Part shown: positions 22,846 to 32,300 of the stretch, one piece after another | Position numbering within the stretch: position 1 is the stretch's first letter | How the letters are laid out: each line of letters starts with the position of its first letter | Virus record (IMG/VR): IMGVR_UViG_3300034061_002109 | Coordinates: 1-46,256 of that record | DNA length: 46,256 nucleotides | Origin: a virus | Strand: one strand, 5' to 3' | Translations under genes and position numbers: made by a program | The notes under the pieces: generated by a model | Told to the model about the DNA's origin: nothing | What the model saw: the letters and a program-made list of their open reading frames with translations, nothing else | The model's database searches: none

Positions 22846-24689
22846 TGCCAAGCGAAGGATCAGTATTTGATGGATTCACAAGTATTGTTGCGCAAGACGC
22901 ATCAACACATCCTTCGTATTTACCAGAGTTCTATGTGGCGGAATCTGTAAACAGAACATTCCGTGGTGGCGTGAATAAGACAAGACCAGCAATTAGGAAT
23001 ATCAGAATTTTACCCGGAGAGAATCAATCCCCTACTATCGTTAACGATATTCAGAATGGAAATTTTCAAGGCGCGTATCCATATCGCAGAGTCAAATACG
23101 AGTCGGCAGATGGCATTCTGCTTTCAGTTTCTGGGGCGATTTACTTTCTCAAGATCATCAACAACACAGCATATGCCTACAAGCTAATAGATGGGAACGA
23201 CCCAAGCATGATGCACACATGGTTCGTGCAAGCTGAAGATCGTGTTTATATCCAAAACGGATACCAAAATCCAATTGCGTGGGGAGGTGATTTAAATGTT
23301 GCTGCATACAGACTGAATCCATTTGCAGGCAAGATGCCAATCGGCACAATCATGGAGTATGCATTCGGGCGGGTGTTCGTAGCAGACAGATTCAACCAAA
23401 TCTACGCATCCGACATCATATACGGAAACGGATTCACCGACACAACCAATACGGAGAACTTTACAGAGATTACCTATTGGTCTGGAGGAGGAGCCTTCTC
23501 CACGCCAAGCACAATGGGAAACATTACCGCCATGAAAGTAATGCCGTATATCGGCGGCAACCTTCGCGGACAGGGTGAGCTTGTTGTTTTGACCGGCAAT
23601 GGAGCATTCTCAATGGATGTTGGTCTTCCACGATCTTCTTGGTCAACGCAACAAATTCAGCGCATCTCACTACTTGGCCGTGGATGCACAAGCCCATATA
23701 CAACGCTGGTGAATAGCGAGCTATGGTTTAGATCGCACGATGGATGGGCGTTTTACTCAAATAGCCAATCTGAATTCGGGCGATACTTCTCAATGAGAAA
23801 ACTCTCTAGGGAGGTGAACAAGTGGGTTGATCGAGACACAAATTGGTTAAAGCAATTCGCGTCTACGATGTATTATGACAACTACTTGATCAGCACGGTG
23901 GCTCCAGAGATCAAAAGAACCAATTCTCCGGGCCTTAATAGATACCATCGAGGAATGGTTGTCTTAGACCTAGACCAGTCATCAAGCCCCGCCCCAGACG
24001 CACAGCTTTCATTCCGCTGGAATGGACTTTGGACGGGGATTCGCCCAACCCATCTACTGACCGCCTTAATAGCTGGAGAGCAAAGAGGGTTTGCATTCTC
24101 TTTTGACAATGACAACAAGAACAGACTTTACGAAATCACCAAAACGCACGAAAGCGATTATGGCGAACAAGGAACAGTTCCAATCCAATCATTTTTTACT
24201 ACTGGAAGGTATGACTTCAATAAAAGCGGAGCAACAAACAAATTCATAAGAAAAAGAATTTCTGGCGGAGAGGTGTGGTTAAGCGAGATCAAAGGACAAG
24301 CTACGAGCGCGGTGGAATACAAGTCTGATTCAAACCCATGCTGGTCAGACCTAATGCATCCATCTACATTCGGGTGCAACCCATGCTCTCCCAAAGCCAA
24401 TGAATGCTATCCACAAAGGGGCGGAAATCTTTTCAAAAGATACAAGTTCAATACGCCAGACCCAAAAGAGTGCAGCACAATTTCAGAGATTCCTGCAATT
24501 GAAGGAAGTGAGTTTCAGATCAAATTAAGCATGACTGGGACAGCCACAATAGACAGGCTTCGACTTATGGCGAACATCAAGAACAACGAAGACTCTCCTG
24601 TGGGGGACTGCCCAGAAAACAATGAGGAGTGCCCGCCATTTTTGTGTTGCCAAGAAAGATATTGGGACTACTCTATTAACCAATCATAA
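22845..24689 (+). CDS. Tail nozzle-like protein
   Basis: I place the start at the ATG at 22845, overlapping the previous stop as TAATG; 614 residues result. The sequence alternates short beta strands and aromatic residues in the style of the beta-propeller nozzle of podovirus tails (T7 gp12, P22 gp10). Examples are GRVFVADRFNQIYASDI, GELVVLTGNGAFSMDVG and ELWFRSHDGWAFYS. The C-terminal 120 residues are Cys-rich (CWSDLMHPSTFGCNPC, then CPENNEECPPFLCCQ). That is unusual for a nozzle and may match the Cys-rich anchors of the fibres just upstream. Palindromic site S12 lies near the N-terminus. The role is from pattern and context. Confidence 0.7.
   Translation: MPSEGSVFDGFTSIVAQDASTHPSYLPEFYVAESVNRTFRGGVNKTRPAIRNIRILPGENQSPTIVNDIQNGNFQGAYPYRRVKYESADGILLSVSGAIYFLKIINNTAYAYKLIDGNDPSMMHTWFVQAEDRVYIQNGYQNPIAWGGDLNVAAYRLNPFAGKMPIGTIMEYAFGRVFVADRFNQIYASDIIYGNGFTDTTNTENFTEITYWSGGGAFSTPSTMGNITAMKVMPYIGGNLRGQGELVVLTGNGAFSMDVGLPRSSWSTQQIQRISLLGRGCTSPYTTLVNSELWFRSHDGWAFYSNSQSEFGRYFSMRKLSREVNKWVDRDTNWLKQFASTMYYDNYLISTVAPEIKRTNSPGLNRYHRGMVVLDLDQSSSPAPDAQLSFRWNGLWTGIRPTHLLTALIAGEQRGFAFSFDNDNKNRLYEITKTHESDYGEQGTVPIQSFFTTGRYDFNKSGATNKFIRKRISGGEVWLSEIKGQATSAVEYKSDSNPCWSDLMHPSTFGCNPCSPKANECYPQRGGNLFKRYKFNTPDPKECSTISEIPAIEGSEFQIKLSMTGTATIDRLRLMANIKNNEDSPVGDCPENNEECPPFLCCQERYWDYSINQS
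23035..23050. promoter_or_regulatory. Palindromic site S12 inside the nozzle gene
   Basis: CTATCG-TTAA-CGATAT. It is read as I-V-N-D near the N-terminus of the protein. Confidence 0.75.
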
Positions 24690-24692
24690 CCA

Positions 24693-25169
24693 ATGGACAA
24701 TCAGGATTCATCTCCAGCATTAATTTTTCCAAATGTTCCAGACGACTTTTGTCCTACTGGAAATTGGACTGATGTCTTTCAGCAATTCATTGATATTGTT
24801 CTGACTAACGGAACTATTAACATACCCGGACTTGGGGATGTTACTCCGGGGCAAATTCAATCCATCAACGAATATCTTTTACTACTACAGAACCAAGTTG
24901 ATGTTCTTTCTCAAACACAAGTTAGACAAGGAACGATTACAGGACTCCCTGTTGGAGACTCTACAGCAGCCGTTGTGTTTACTACAGCTATGCCTAGCGA
25001 CAACTATACAGTCTGCTTCACGCCTGTGACAAATACTCCCGGCGCTACACAAGCCCCTATCTTTGCGGTTCAGACAGGAACACAATCCATTACAGGATTC
25101 ACACTCTTTATCGACAACAATATTGCGTCGATAACCCAAGTCGATTGGATAGCCATCCACTCGGCATAA
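24693..25169 (+). CDS. Small structural protein, 158 residues
   Basis: The gene begins three bases after the nozzle stop. The first half has a helical stretch (NEYLLLLQNQVDVLSQTQ), probably a short trimeric coil. The second half (from about 80) is a beta domain (TITGLPVGDSTAAVVFTTAM, then YTVCFTP, then VDWIAIHSA) like the small C-terminal domains of fibre-associated proteins. It may be a short fibre or fibre linker. No named family is recognised. Confidence 0.58.
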   Translation: MDNQDSSPALIFPNVPDDFCPTGNWTDVFQQFIDIVLTNGTINIPGLGDVTPGQIQSINEYLLLLQNQVDVLSQTQVRQGTITGLPVGDSTAAVVFTTAMPSDNYTVCFTPVTNTPGATQAPIFAVQTGTQSITGFTLFIDNNIASITQVDWIAIHSA

Positions 25170-25189
25170 AAAACCAACCAAACAAAACT

Positions 25190-25369
25190 ATGACACCACT
25201 AAACGGAACAGACCCAAAATTAATCAGCGGCGGGGCTAGCACTCGCGGCACTATTCGTGAAGGCATGGGCAACCAGCCCAACCTTGGAGCCAAAACTCCC
25301 AAGCCCTTCTCCTCTGCGCCCCTTCCTACCTCTGGTAAGATGGTCAGCAAAGTTGGCGGCCCTCATTAA
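25190..25369 (+). CDS. Small hypothetical protein, 59 residues
   Basis: The gene follows an A/C-rich leader (AACCAACCAAACAAAACT) with no Shine-Dalgarno. The protein is basic and rich in Gly, Pro, Ser and Lys (GASTRGTIREGMGNQPNLGA). It is probably disordered. Position between nozzle and adaptor suggests a minor virion protein. No family is recognised. Palindromic site S13 begins on the base after its stop. Confidence 0.5.
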   Translation: MTPLNGTDPKLISGGASTRGTIREGMGNQPNLGAKTPKPFSSAPLPTSGKMVSKVGGPH

Positions 25370-25385
25370 TTATCGTTAACGATAA
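25370..25385. promoter_or_regulatory. Palindromic site S13 overlapping the adaptor start codon
   Basis: TTATCG-TTAA-CGATAA, a perfect palindrome whose last base is the A of the adaptor ATG at 25385. It fills the whole gap between two genes. Confidence 0.9.
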
Positions 25386-26344
25386 TGGCCGACACTCTCC
25401 TAGAGATGGCCGAACTCGTCCGCGACTATGTGGGCGACAGCGGCACATGTTCCATTGAACGCGCCAAGAAGGGCGTCAATGAAGCTAGGAGATTGTTGTG
25501 GGAAAAAAGAGAGTGGAACAGCACAGCAGAGTATGTTTGCATCTGCTGCGTAGACCGCTGCTTCACGCTTCCAAACCGTTATTCGCAGATCAAGCTAGCG
25601 TGGATTGGAAACCAATCAGCCAGTCTAGCAGATGAATGGTATAACGCCGCCGCTCCGTATGGGCTGCACAAAGAGAATTCTTGTCACCGACTGATCGTAG
25701 AGGCAGGCGGAAAGCATGTAGTCTTTCGAGATTACACTACAGCCCCGTATCAAATCGCAGTAGTAATTGAAAATACTGCTGATGTTGGAACAGAATTCAC
25801 CTTTGAAGCTCAAGACGAATACTCGACCTACAAGAACATTTCGGTAACAGCGTTAGCTCCCCCGGCAATGGCATTGTCATCTGAAAAGATCGTCTCTATT
25901 AGGTCTGTAACAAAGCCGAAGACTGAAGGACGGGCGCGCGTATATGCTTGGAACCCTGACAATGGACAGAAGTTGTTGCTGGCAGTTTACCAACCTCAAG
26001 ATGTAAACCCGACATTTAGAAGGTTTCGCATTCCGAAGACCTGCAAGCAAATCACAATCTATGCTTCCAAGAAATATATAGACTTGGAGAACGATACCGA
26101 TCTGGTAGAGTTCACACCAGAAGCCATGCGCTTCGCCTGCTTGGCATTAAACTCGCTTGCGAATAGAAAGAGCCAAGAGTATTTACAGCACTTGGGAATA
26201 GCAATTGCTGAAGAAGAGAAGTCTATGGAGGGCGACGAGATTCCAACAGCTGCACCAATCCGATTCGCAGACTACCGCCGACCAGAGGGTCTGATTGACA
26301 GGCAATCCCTATTCGGAGCGCAAGATTATTACTTCTGGCCATGA
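25385..26344 (+). CDS. Head-tail adaptor-like protein
   Basis: The protein has 319 residues. The N-terminal 50 residues are helical (LVRDYVGDSGTCSIERAKKG). The C-terminal half has the style of adaptor proteins next to nozzles in uncultured podoviruses: NPTFRRFRIPK, then ITIYASKKYIDLENDTDLVE, then a helical end. An adaptor would join portal and nozzle, as gp11 of T7 does. The call is from context and pattern. Cys pairs (CICCVDRC) in the middle are unusual for such proteins. Palindromic site S13 overlaps the start codon. Confidence 0.6.
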   Translation: MADTLLEMAELVRDYVGDSGTCSIERAKKGVNEARRLLWEKREWNSTAEYVCICCVDRCFTLPNRYSQIKLAWIGNQSASLADEWYNAAAPYGLHKENSCHRLIVEAGGKHVVFRDYTTAPYQIAVVIENTADVGTEFTFEAQDEYSTYKNISVTALAPPAMALSSEKIVSIRSVTKPKTEGRARVYAWNPDNGQKLLLAVYQPQDVNPTFRRFRIPKTCKQITIYASKKYIDLENDTDLVEFTPEAMRFACLALNSLANRKSQEYLQHLGIAIAEEEKSMEGDEIPTAAPIRFADYRRPEGLIDRQSLFGAQDYYFWP

Positions 26345-26838
26345 CGCTTACCATACAGAATAAGATTGACGCACACAGCGTTGAAGGATTTGGTGACCCA
26401 GATGACTTCTTGAACCAATGCGATGTGGCTATATTGAATATGCCACCAAGGGAATGTCCTGTGGTTCATAGGTTCACACCGGGGTTGTATATCCGAGAGA
26501 TTCACATGCCAAAGGAAACGATCCTTACTAGCTTGATGCATCTTACCACCCACCCATTCTTTATTCTTAAAGGGGAGTTCTCTGTGTGGCATAGGGGGAT
26601 TGAGGTTCAACGAATCAAAGCTCCATACACAGGCATTACGGAAGCAGGAACACGCCGCTTGCTTTACATCCACGAAGATACGATCTTTACAACTTGTCAT
26701 GTTACTGATCTAACCGACCCAGACGAGATTATCGAATCAATTACTTCAAATGATTTTAATCCTTTAGTGGACAAAACAAATCCAAGGTTGAATACTTGGA
26801 GGTACAACCGCAATCAAATTAAGGATTCACAATGTTAG
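26341..26838 (+). CDS. Cupin-fold protein in the virion block
   Basis: The protein has 165 residues and starts at an ATGA overlap with the adaptor gene. Residues about 65-125 show the cupin double-strand pattern: THPFFILKGEFSVWHRG, then IKAPYTGITEAGTRRLLYIH, then TIFTTCHVTD. The His residues could bind metal. Small cupins occur in virion operons of several podovirus-like phages; their task is unknown. The stop lies seven bases inside the next gene. Fold call is fair, function unknown. Confidence 0.65.
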   Translation: MTLTIQNKIDAHSVEGFGDPDDFLNQCDVAILNMPPRECPVVHRFTPGLYIREIHMPKETILTSLMHLTTHPFFILKGEFSVWHRGIEVQRIKAPYTGITEAGTRRLLYIHEDTIFTTCHVTDLTDPDEIIESITSNDFNPLVDKTNPRLNTWRYNRNQIKDSQC

Positions 26839-28022
26839 ACATACCTATTGAACAGAAATATAATAAAGCGAACCGCATGTTTCACAGTAGCGCGTTTTCT
26901 ATTGCTGCTGGAGTGGTTTCTGTTGCATCTGCTGCGTATGGTGCTTATGCCACATCTCAATCCACAAAAGCCCAAGGTGCAGCTACTGGAAAAGCAACGA
27001 AGGATTTCAAGAAACAACAGCAGAGGATTGAAAAGTTAATAATGGCCATTGATCCAGAGATTAAAACGCCAGACTTTGATCCGAAAGCAGTATCAAAAGA
27101 TTTGGGAGCAAATTGGGGTGAGTTTACAAATATTGCAAATCAAACTACACAAAACACCATCGAACAACTTGAGAAGATTCAACCCGGTTCTGCTCAGGCT
27201 AGGGAGCAAGCCCTGCAAACATTAGGTCAATGGACAAACAGGCTTGGGCAGCAATACGCGCAGCTTCAACAAGCACAACCATTTGTTGACGAACAACAGA
27301 ATATTGTTACAGAGATGATGCGCGGAGGAATCCCAGCAGCAGAGCAGAGAAAAATTACTCAGTCTATAGCAGAGGCTGGAGGGGCTGGGTATAACCCATT
27401 TGGTGGCTCAAGAACAGCGGGATTCCAAATCCCTCAAGGAACACTTTCACAGCAAATCATGTCTGGATCAGAGGCCCGAAGATTTGCAGGACTGCAATTG
27501 GCCCCAATGGTTACAGAGCAACGGAGGGGAATTGCCGGAACTGCGATTGGCTTGTCTGAGGCTGAACGAGGAATTCAAGGAACCCAACAAAACTGGCAAC
27601 AAATTGCAGCAGGATTTATTACTACTCCTATACAAGTTTCTGGTGTTGGAATTCAGTTACAAGGATTGCGAGAGCAGGCAGAACAAAGAAAAATACAAGC
27701 ACAGCAATACACTGTAGCTAACCAGTTGGGTCAAGCCGAAGCGTTGAGTGGAGTGGCGCAAGGAACATATGCTGCAAACATGAATCAAATTTCACAACAA
27801 GGCATGGCAGCACAACAAAATATCCAAGCACAAATGGGAGTTGGTCAAGCATTATCTGGTGCATTGGGTGGCGTTGGTGCGGCTTATTCACAACTTGGAG
27901 CAGCAAGAGGTGGCGTAACTCAATATGGATCAATGGCAGCGGCATCACAAGCAGCACCATACGCATCGGGTATTAGTCAAGTTCAAGGAATGGGATATGT
28001 CCCAAGAGCATCAAGAGTATAA
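26832..28022 (+). CDS. Internal virion protein (membrane-active candidate)
   Basis: The protein has 396 residues. Residues 20-45 are a hydrophobic Ala-rich stretch (AFSIAAGVVSVASAAYGAYA), then Gln-rich helices with QQ and QA repeats, and Gly/Ala-rich stretches near the end (VGQALSGALGGVGAAYSQLG). This matches ejected internal proteins such as T7 gp14, which enter the host envelope with the DNA. It is the first of three such genes. Low sequence complexity makes a closer match impossible by eye. Confidence 0.62.
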   Translation: MLDIPIEQKYNKANRMFHSSAFSIAAGVVSVASAAYGAYATSQSTKAQGAATGKATKDFKKQQQRIEKLIMAIDPEIKTPDFDPKAVSKDLGANWGEFTNIANQTTQNTIEQLEKIQPGSAQAREQALQTLGQWTNRLGQQYAQLQQAQPFVDEQQNIVTEMMRGGIPAAEQRKITQSIAEAGGAGYNPFGGSRTAGFQIPQGTLSQQIMSGSEARRFAGLQLAPMVTEQRRGIAGTAIGLSEAERGIQGTQQNWQQIAAGFITTPIQVSGVGIQLQGLREQAEQRKIQAQQYTVANQLGQAEALSGVAQGTYAANMNQISQQGMAAQQNIQAQMGVGQALSGALGGVGAAYSQLGAARGGVTQYGSMAAASQAAPYASGISQVQGMGYVPRASRV

Positions 28023-28027
28023 AAATT

Positions 28028-29338
28028 ATGGCATTACCTATTTTACAACCAAGTTTCTTTGATGTAGGTGGCGCAAATGTAGGAAACTACGGTGCTGCGG
28101 TCGGTCAATCGTTGGCTCAACTCGGTCAGCAAGTTGGTCAGCAACTAGCCATGCGCGAGTATCAGAAGCAAGCTGCCACCGCCCTTCCAGCGATGCAATC
28201 TTCTTTCCAATCGGCTTTGTCCAAGATTCAATCTGGAGATGTGAGCGATGGATACATTGATTTGCTCAATACCCAAATGCAGTTTGGCTCCACCACAAAT
28301 CCATTCATTCAATCCGCAATGGCTAACTTCAGCGACCTAGCACTCAAGGCAGGCGAGATGAAGAAGTCTGAATTGTTCCGTCAGGCTCAGTATGGAGGAG
28401 GAACGGGTGGCGGAACGCTTCCAGTTATGGGGCCATCTGGCGCTGAAGAAGCACGGGCTGCAATGATGGGGCAACCTATGTCTCAACCTATGCCTCAAGA
28501 CATGCAGGCAGGCGGTGCTGAAATGCTACCAGAAGGAACGCCAATTGGAGGAGAGCTTCCACAAGGAGACGCTGTAATGGGCGAGCCAATGCTTACTCCC
28601 GGTGAGCCTGACTTCACACAAGAGCCAGACGAAGTTCAGATTGATGCAGCTAACGCCGCCGCGCAAGCCGTTGACGCTACTCCAGAAATGCAAACCAAGG
28701 CTGTTAATGCTTTGGTTGCTAATCCAAAGGATAGCAAAATCCAATGGCAGAACGATAAAGTCGAAGGGCTTTCCGCACTATTCCCAAAATCAAACCTTAC
28801 AGATAACATCGCAATTGCTCCAGTTGGATCAACTGTTGAATATAGTGAAACATGGTCTGGCGATACAACCAAGGCTGGAGCTAGGTTCTCTGGAAACAAA
28901 CAAGTAAAGGTTGATGACGCATTGAACAAGAAGGCAGTAGAATACGCTGGTAAGCTTCAAGAGTCTGTTAGCAAACTTTACAATACCGGACCAACAGATA
29001 CCGATCAGACATGGGCTGATGTTATCAAAGATGCTGGCGGTATCCAGAATCTAATCCCCGCCTCTGGTGGTGAAGGAGACTTTAGCATCCGAGTAAAAGG
29101 CAAAGAATCGCTCCCAGTTAACCAAGATACTTTTGAAGCTTTTGAACGAGTCAAAGGATTCTCTGCGTTTGCATCTCGCACAGGAATCAAAGTTATGCGT
29201 GAAGGAGGAGAAGCTACCGCTGATCTTCGCTCCCGCAGGTTTGGTTCTGCTGAAGAAGCAGACGCTTCGGGATTGCCAAAGGGAACAATCGTGTATATCC
29301 TTCGTGACGGGAAATACAAGAAAGCCCGCATTGACTAA
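28028..29338 (+). CDS. Internal virion protein, middle
   Basis: The protein has 436 residues. The N-terminal 110 residues are helical and Gln-rich (AVGQSLAQLGQQVGQQLAMR). A Met/Pro/Gly-rich linker follows (AAMMGQPMSQPMPQDMQAGG). The second half has a compact mixed fold with a segment EFSIRV-like (GGEGDFSIRVKGKESL) that I cannot assign. Its stop overlaps the giant gene start as TAATG. By position it resembles T7 gp15, the middle of the ejection machine. Confidence 0.58.
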   Translation: MALPILQPSFFDVGGANVGNYGAAVGQSLAQLGQQVGQQLAMREYQKQAATALPAMQSSFQSALSKIQSGDVSDGYIDLLNTQMQFGSTTNPFIQSAMANFSDLALKAGEMKKSELFRQAQYGGGTGGGTLPVMGPSGAEEARAAMMGQPMSQPMPQDMQAGGAEMLPEGTPIGGELPQGDAVMGEPMLTPGEPDFTQEPDEVQIDAANAAAQAVDATPEMQTKAVNALVANPKDSKIQWQNDKVEGLSALFPKSNLTDNIAIAPVGSTVEYSETWSGDTTKAGARFSGNKQVKVDDALNKKAVEYAGKLQESVSKLYNTGPTDTDQTWADVIKDAGGIQNLIPASGGEGDFSIRVKGKESLPVNQDTFEAFERVKGFSAFASRTGIKVMREGGEATADLRSRRFGSAEEADASGLPKGTIVYILRDGKYKKARID

Positions 29339-32300
29339 TGGCAATCACATTTTTAGACGAAGAGGAAATCACAACGCAACGATCACCAAGAAAGATTACA
29401 TTTCTTGATGAGGAAGAAGTTGTTGTGCCACAGCCTGTTCCGGTAGGCACATCCTTCAGCCAAGAGGTCGCTCAACTCGGCCCAGCCTTTACGGAATCAC
29501 TCGGTCGCCCGCTTGAGAATATGGGCGAAGGCTTTGAGGTGGTTGGCTTCCAAGGTGTGGCTAACGCGCTTAAAGGTGCCGTCACAGAGCCAGAGAACTA
29601 TGTCTCCGCAGCACAGAGGTTTATGGAGCCAGAGCCGAGCGAGTCCCAATTCTTGGGATTTGCTTGGCAGTATGCGCCCCGCGCTGCCGTCGAGCAGGCT
29701 GGTCAGGCGGTAGGTTCCATGGCTAGTCGATTTGCTGGTGCTGCCGCTGGTGGTGTTGCGGGAGGGGCTGTCGGCGGTCCGGCAGGCGCAGTCGCAGGAG
29801 CAGCAACCGGAGCATTTGTAGGCCCAGCTATCTTCGGAGCAGCGCAAGTCATCGGCCCAGTAGCAAAGGAACGCGCTCGCAATAACGGACGCGAGATTCC
29901 AAACAACCAAGACTTGGCTGGGGCTACGCTTACCGCACTTGGGTCTGGTGCGCTTGATGCTATTGGTGCTAGGTATCTCCCCGGTGGAGACAAGGCTACT
30001 GGCAAGTTCTTCAAGCGGGTTGCATCATCCTTCGTTGGAGAAGGCGCGACCGAAACAGCGCAAGGCGTAACAGAACAGGTCGGAGGAACGGCAGGAACAG
30101 AATCAGGACTTAATATTAATGCCAAGCAAGCTATTGGCGAAGGACTAATCGGTGGAACGACTAGCGCAGGGTTGAGCGCAATCACCTATCCATTCACAAA
30201 AGACCCAGCCAAACAAACGCTCCGCACTCCAGAGGATGTGAAGGAAGTGGACATCGATGCAAAATCCAACGAAGAAGCTGTAAACCTCATGGGACAACCC
30301 GGCGATGATAAGAACGCCGAACTCCGCACAACCGTTAAAGAGATTGAGCGTGAGATTGCCAACAACGAGACGCTGATCAATGGGCTTGAGCCGAACGACC
30401 CAGAGCGCACTAGACTTGAGCTACAGAACGCCGAAGCCAAGAAGGTCGCTTCTAGGGTGAAAGGCGAGCTAGAGCAAACTGTTGGCCTTACTTCTGTAGA
30501 ATCTGAGCAAGCTAGACTCGCTAGGGAGATCGCCGCCCCGCCTGTCGCTATCACTCCCGCACCCACAGTGACGCCAGCCCCAGTAGCGGAAACGATAACC
30601 GAGCCAGCCGCTATTACTCCTGCTCCTGTTGTAGAAGGCTTGCGAGCAGTATCAGAAAACACCGCAACGCCAGAGCAACTGACTGAGCTATCTCAATCTG
30701 GTCTTGTAGATATAGTCAAAGGTCAACCCGTCATCAACGAAGAGGGACAAGCGGCATTGACTCAGGCTCAAGCCCCACTACCTAAACTAACGCCAGAAGA
30801 AAGGGTAGCAGAGATTGAAGCTGCAACTGTCACGCCTGCCCCTGTAGCTGAGACTCCTGCTGCGCCAGTAGAAGCTCCCGCGCCAGAGGTTGCGCCTACG
30901 TCAGATATAAAATCAATATCCGATTCTTTAATAACAGGAAGAGTCGGTCGTATTTACGAACAGGCAAATCAAGTGTCTGGTGGCAGAGGAACCTCCGTTG
31001 GCTCTGGCGGCGTGAGAGAACAGATAGAAGCAGCGAGTCTTGTTGAAATGCGTAAAGCAATTGCTGATGGAGCCAGTCTTCAAGATGCCGCATCTTTGGC
31101 TAAAGCATCATCCCGCGAAATGATTAAAAGTCATAACGCAAAAAGAAAAGGCGATGTTAATTGGCAGATCAACGAAAATTATTCGGATTCTCAAATAGAT
31201 CGAACTGCTTCTGATATTTTAGATGTCCAAGAAGGCAAAGCCGAAATTGGTGCAAAGGGATATATTGTATCTAAACAAACTACTACCCCCGCAGTATCGG
31301 AAACGATAACCCCCGCCGCAGAACCAGCAGGCATCGCTATAGGCAATCGCGTCAAGACCAAGACCACACCGCAGAGCTTCGTAGTAGAAGAAGTGCTACC
31401 CCAGAGTGAGAGGGAAGTCGAGCTAGGCGAGCAATACTACCGCATCAAGAACGAGCGCACAGGTGAGATGCAGACTGTGGAGGCAAAGGACATCAATCCG
31501 ATCAAAGCACCCAAAGCCACAAAGAAGATGGCTCCAATTCGCGTAAAGGAGAAAGCCACGCCAGTCCCAGAGGCCGAACGCTACACTTTTGACGAAGCAG
31601 GCATCCGAGCAATCAACTTCTTCGGAGGGAAAGCACCAAAGGGTTTGATTATCGTTAACGATACCGCTGATCCGAACTACGAGATGAAGGCTGGGTATGA
31701 ACCAGAGACGGGCGACATCATCGTCAACCGAGCCTACATCAAAAAAGGCGAGAGCATCGAAGACATCTTGACCCATGAACTGGGTCACTACATCTTCAGC
31801 GACCCTAAGTTTCAAGCTGACTTCAAGAACTTCCTCGCTAGTATGCCGTATGATACCCGCGCACAGATCGAGGCGATCATCAACCAAAGTTATAACAAGG
31901 ATACGAATCAAACCCAGATCGAAGAGCGTCAGGTTATGGCGTTCACCGCGCTGGTCAAAGCAAACAAGGATACTCTGTCCAAGTGGGAGAATTTCAAGAA
32001 CACGATCAAGCGGTGGATCAATAAAGTTTTAAGAACCAACATCAAGCTCTCTGATGAAGGAGCGATGGCTGTGTTCAATGTAGGGTTTAAGCGGTTCAAA
32101 AGTGGAGAGAAGATTGTCCGTGCGATGGAGGATGGGACGCTCAAGATGGCCGCAGAGCCAGAGAAGCCAGCGGCGGAAGAGAAGCCTGCGATGGAGCGGT
32201 ATGACAAGAAGAGCCAAGTCGGAGGCGTCCCCGGCATAGGCGCAGCCATAGACACGCCCAAGCAAATCAACGCCAAGACGGAGGCGATCATTAAAGATAG

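Noticed and set aside
26087-26102. CGATACCGATC in the adaptor gene as another palindromic site
   Set aside because: It lacks the TATCG left half-site and the four-base spacer.
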